A stretch of DNA of 64,000 nt from Paenibacillus sp. SYP-B4298 (GTDB lineage Bacteria; Bacillota; Bacilli; Paenibacillales; Paenibacillaceae): assembly GCF_027627475.1 (NCBI RefSeq), contig NZ_CP115484.1, forward strand, positions 1,487,501-1,551,500, read 5' to 3'. The notes under the pieces were generated by a model. It was not told the origin of the DNA. It made no database searches and saw only the letters and a list, made by a program, of their open reading frames with translations. Made by a program: the position numbers and the translations under genes. Shown one piece after another: positions 61,690 through 64,000 of this stretch (its first letter is position 1; the number at the start of each line of letters is the position of its first letter).

Positions 61690-61708
61690 ATCATTTGGGG
61701 GATGAACC

Positions 61709-63037
61709 ATGAAAAAACAGCTTGGATTTGCAGCGATGGCTTTACTGCTCGTTCTGATGACCGCATGCGGCAACAGTGGCGCGAAGGGAACGGAGGAAGG
61801 CAAGGCAGGCCAGCCAACCGGCACGGCTGAGGCCGGGGAGCAGGTGGAGATTCGCATGATGTGGTGGGGCGACCAGAAGCGGGCGGATCGCACGAACGAG
61901 GCGTTGCGTAAATTTGAAGACAAGCATCCGAATATTAAGATTGTGGGCGAGTTTGCGCCCAGCTCCGGTTATTTCGACAAGCTGAATACACAGCTCGCCT
62001 CCGGCACCGCGCCGGATGTGTTCTTCCTGGGCGGCAACGTCGTCGATTATGCGAACAAGGGTGTACTGCTGGAGCTGGATCCGTATGTCGGCAAGCAGCT
62101 TGATCTGTCCGATATGGATACCTCCATGATTCAATACGGCACACTGGGCGGCAAGCTGGTGCATATCTCCGCCGGAGCCAATGCCAGGGCAATCGTCGTC
62201 AATACGAAGCTGTTCGAGCGAGCCGGTCTGCCTATTCCCCAAGATGGCTGGACGTGGGAGGACTATGCCAGCACAGCCAAGCAAATCTCGGAGAAGCTGG
62301 GCAAGGGCTACTATGGAACCTATGACTTTACTGTGGACGGTCTGGATATTTTCCTGAAGCAGCGTGGGCAGCAGCTCTATGACATGGATAAGGGGACATT
62401 GGGATTTGATCAGGAGCAGGCAGAAGCCTGGTTCACCTATTGGGATCAAATGCGGAAGACGGGCGGTGTAGTCACCCCTGAACTACAGATCTCCAATCCG
62501 CCATCGGACACCAGCAAGTCGCTGGTGGTAACGGGCAAGGTTGCTATGAGCTTGATTCCATCCAATCAACTTGGCGCACATCAGAATCTGATTGAAGATC
62601 GGCTGGAGCTGGTACAGATTCCTAGAGGCCCGAAGGGAACAGGGGTTGTATTTGAATCGAGTCAGGGCATGTCCGGCTACAAGAAAACGGAGCATCCTGA
62701 GGAAGTGGCGCAGTTGATTAACTTCTGGATTAATGACCCGGATGCTGCCCGTATTCTTGGCAATGACCGCGGGGTGCCTGTTACCTCCAAGATGCGTGAG
62801 GTGTTGGAGCAAGATGCTAGTCCGACCGATCAGGCGATCTATCATTATTTGGGGCGGGTATCTGCTGCGACAGAGAAGGAGCCGTTCAATGTCAGCTATA
62901 ATCCTCCGGGCAATACCGAGTTTTCCAAGCTGTTTGAGACAACGGTGCAGGAGATTGGCTTCAAGCGAAAGGATGTCAAGCAGGGGGTAGCCGATTTCTA
63001 TAACGGTACGGTTCAAATTTTCCAAAATAATCAGTAA
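61709..63037 (+). CDS. extracellular solute-binding lipoprotein (sugar)
   Basis: 442 residues, ATG with GGGGGATG. The lipobox LMTAC gives lipidated Cys 20. Two-lobed sugar-binding fold: IRMMWWGDQKRADRTNEALR, DVFFLGGNVVDYANKGVLLE, and the C-terminal FINFW-type helices. It captures the oligosaccharide and delivers it to the two permeases. It is the third ABC gene of the operon. Confidence 0.9.
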   Translation: MKKQLGFAAMALLLVLMTACGNSGAKGTEEGKAGQPTGTAEAGEQVEIRMMWWGDQKRADRTNEALRKFEDKHPNIKIVGEFAPSSGYFDKLNTQLASGTAPDVFFLGGNVVDYANKGVLLELDPYVGKQLDLSDMDTSMIQYGTLGGKLVHISAGANARAIVVNTKLFERAGLPIPQDGWTWEDYASTAKQISEKLGKGYYGTYDFTVDGLDIFLKQRGQQLYDMDKGTLGFDQEQAEAWFTYWDQMRKTGGVVTPELQISNPPSDTSKSLVVTGKVAMSLIPSNQLGAHQNLIEDRLELVQIPRGPKGTGVVFESSQGMSGYKKTEHPEEVAQLINFWINDPDAARILGNDRGVPVTSKMREVLEQDASPTDQAIYHYLGRVSAATEKEPFNVSYNPPGNTEFSKLFETTVQEIGFKRKDVKQGVADFYNGTVQIFQNNQ

Positions 63038-63067
63038 GCCCGCGACCGGGTCATGGAGGTGTCATCA

Positions 63068-64000
63068 TTGAAGGAGAGACTGCTTCAGAGGCTGCGCGAG
63101 CTGCAGATTGAGGAGAGAACGGGGACGCTGAAGAAGGCAAGCGATCAGCCGGTTCTAGAGGAGTGGAAGCGCTCCGGCGTGAAGTTCGCCGCCTCGTCGG
63201 GTCGGCTGGAGAAGGTCTATTATCTTGCACTCAGCAAGCTGCTGGATTGCATCGTGCCTACGCTGGAGGCCGGGCCCGTGCTGCATGAGGGAGGCATCTA
63301 TCTGGGATGCTGGCTGGAGAGCACGGGAACGATCAATACGGAGGTGCTATCCCGTTATGTACCCTCCGTTGCCCGTTCAACGTATGAACTGTTCGCTGAT
63401 TATCAGCGTGAGGATGGGCTGATGCCCTATAAGCTGACGCAGGAGGGGCCGGCCTTCCGGCAAATCCAGATGGTCACACCGCTGGCCAGGAGCGTCTGGA
63501 ATCATTATCTTTTTCATGGCAAGGATGAGCGCTTCCTGCGCAAAATGTACAGCGCGATGAAGCGGCAGGATGCATGGCTCGCCCGTTATCGCAATACCCG
63601 CGGCACGGGCTGTGTGGAGGCGTTCTCTACCTTTGATACGGGACATGATCTGTCCCCGCGCTTCTGGCATGTACCGGATACCCCCTATTGGAATGATCCG
63701 ACGCGGTATCATCCCGATTCGCCGCTGCTGCCGTTCCTGGCTCCTGATTTGACAGCGAATGTATATTGTCAGCGTCTCTATCTGAACCGAATGGCAGCGG
63801 TGCTCGGTGAGCGTGAGGAGAATTGGCAGCGCCTGGCTGAGCAAAGTCTGGAGAGTCTTATTCGCCATTGCTATGATGCGGAGGATGAGTTCTTCTATGA
63901 TGTGGATCGCAACGGGGAGTGGGTGCGGGTACAGTCGGATGTGCTGTTGAGGGTGCTTGCTTGCGAGGTGGAGGACAGAGCCTTCTTTGATCAGGCACTG
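63068..64000 (+). CDS. glycoside hydrolase, six-hairpin (MGH1/GH63-like), 3' end outside window
   Basis: TTG start 63068 with GGAGGTG nine bases upstream. 311 residues are visible and the frame is still open at the window end. An alpha/alpha six-hairpin barrel is shown by LMPYKLTQEGPAFRQIQMVT, LARSVWNHYLFHGKDERFLR, and VEAFSTFDTGHDLSPRFWHV with the acidic residues typical of GH37/63-type enzymes. It probably hydrolyses the sugar imported by the preceding ABC genes, in the cytoplasm (no signal peptide). Exact linkage unknown. Confidence 0.75.
   Translation, partial: MKERLLQRLRELQIEERTGTLKKASDQPVLEEWKRSGVKFAASSGRLEKVYYLALSKLLDCIVPTLEAGPVLHEGGIYLGCWLESTGTINTEVLSRYVPSVARSTYELFADYQREDGLMPYKLTQEGPAFRQIQMVTPLARSVWNHYLFHGKDERFLRKMYSAMKRQDAWLARYRNTRGTGCVEAFSTFDTGHDLSPRFWHVPDTPYWNDPTRYHPDSPLLPFLAPDLTANVYCQRLYLNRMAAVLGEREENWQRLAEQSLESLIRHCYDAEDEFFYDVDRNGEWVRVQSDVLLRVLACEVEDRAFFDQAL

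Overview
The window looks like a chromosomal segment of a spore-forming, Gram-positive member of the Paenibacillaceae, most likely Paenibacillus. Supporting signs are strong AGGAGG-type ribosome sites with frequent TTG and GTG starts, an SLH-anchored surface glycoside hydrolase, Spo0A boxes, a Spo0E-like protein, YesM/YesN-type two-component control of a sugar ABC transporter, class Ib ribonucleotide reductase, Zur- and NrdR-type operators, and many Paenibacillus-style secreted repeat proteins. No rRNA, tRNA or CRISPR array was seen.

Layout. 1-1743 is the end of a secreted beta-helix protein. 2161-10425 holds a secreted protein with 14 RCC1 repeats and a giant secreted RHS/YD-repeat protein ending in a lipase-like toxin domain, behind a pair of Spo0A boxes. 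10426-23330 is an AT-rich accessory island. It contains two copies of one IS element, at least four scattered scraps of the RHS core 3' end, several truncated toxin tails and a series of small candidate immunity genes: four full-length members of one membrane-protein family, two of another, an ankyrin protein, a DUF4279 gene split by an IS, a DUF3969-like gene and a HEAT-repeat gene. It reads as a graveyard of displaced RHS toxin-tail/immunity cassettes. 23330-25640 is a second accessory patch with duplicated ribbon-helix-helix regulators, an XRE regulator with paired palindromic operators, and a Spo0E-like gene.

From 25833 onward the sequence is GC-richer, mostly core genome. It runs: a GH30-SLH cell-surface enzyme; a Zur-boxed COG0523 GTPase (ZagA/YciC type); nrdIEF with NrdR boxes; fumC with a Fur-like box; ccdC; an isolated eukaryotic-type HisA; odhAB (sucAB); a DNA-deoxyinosine glycosylase; an unusual SRAP-domain protein; topoisomerase III; TraX; GyrI-like, GNAT and glycosyltransferase genes; an SDR/MerR divergent pair; a YkvI-type transporter; a lipoprotein; xpt; and finally a YesM/YesN-ABC sugar uptake operon that runs into a glycoside hydrolase cut by the window end.

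How the genes work together. The RCC1-RHS pair plus the downstream cassettes form a contact-dependent competition locus that has repeatedly gained and lost toxin tails while keeping immunity genes. The nrd, ZagA and fumC loci carry metal- or nucleotide-responsive operators visible in the DNA. The last operon couples sensing, uptake and hydrolysis of an oligosaccharide. All functional calls come from reading the sequence; no database search was run.
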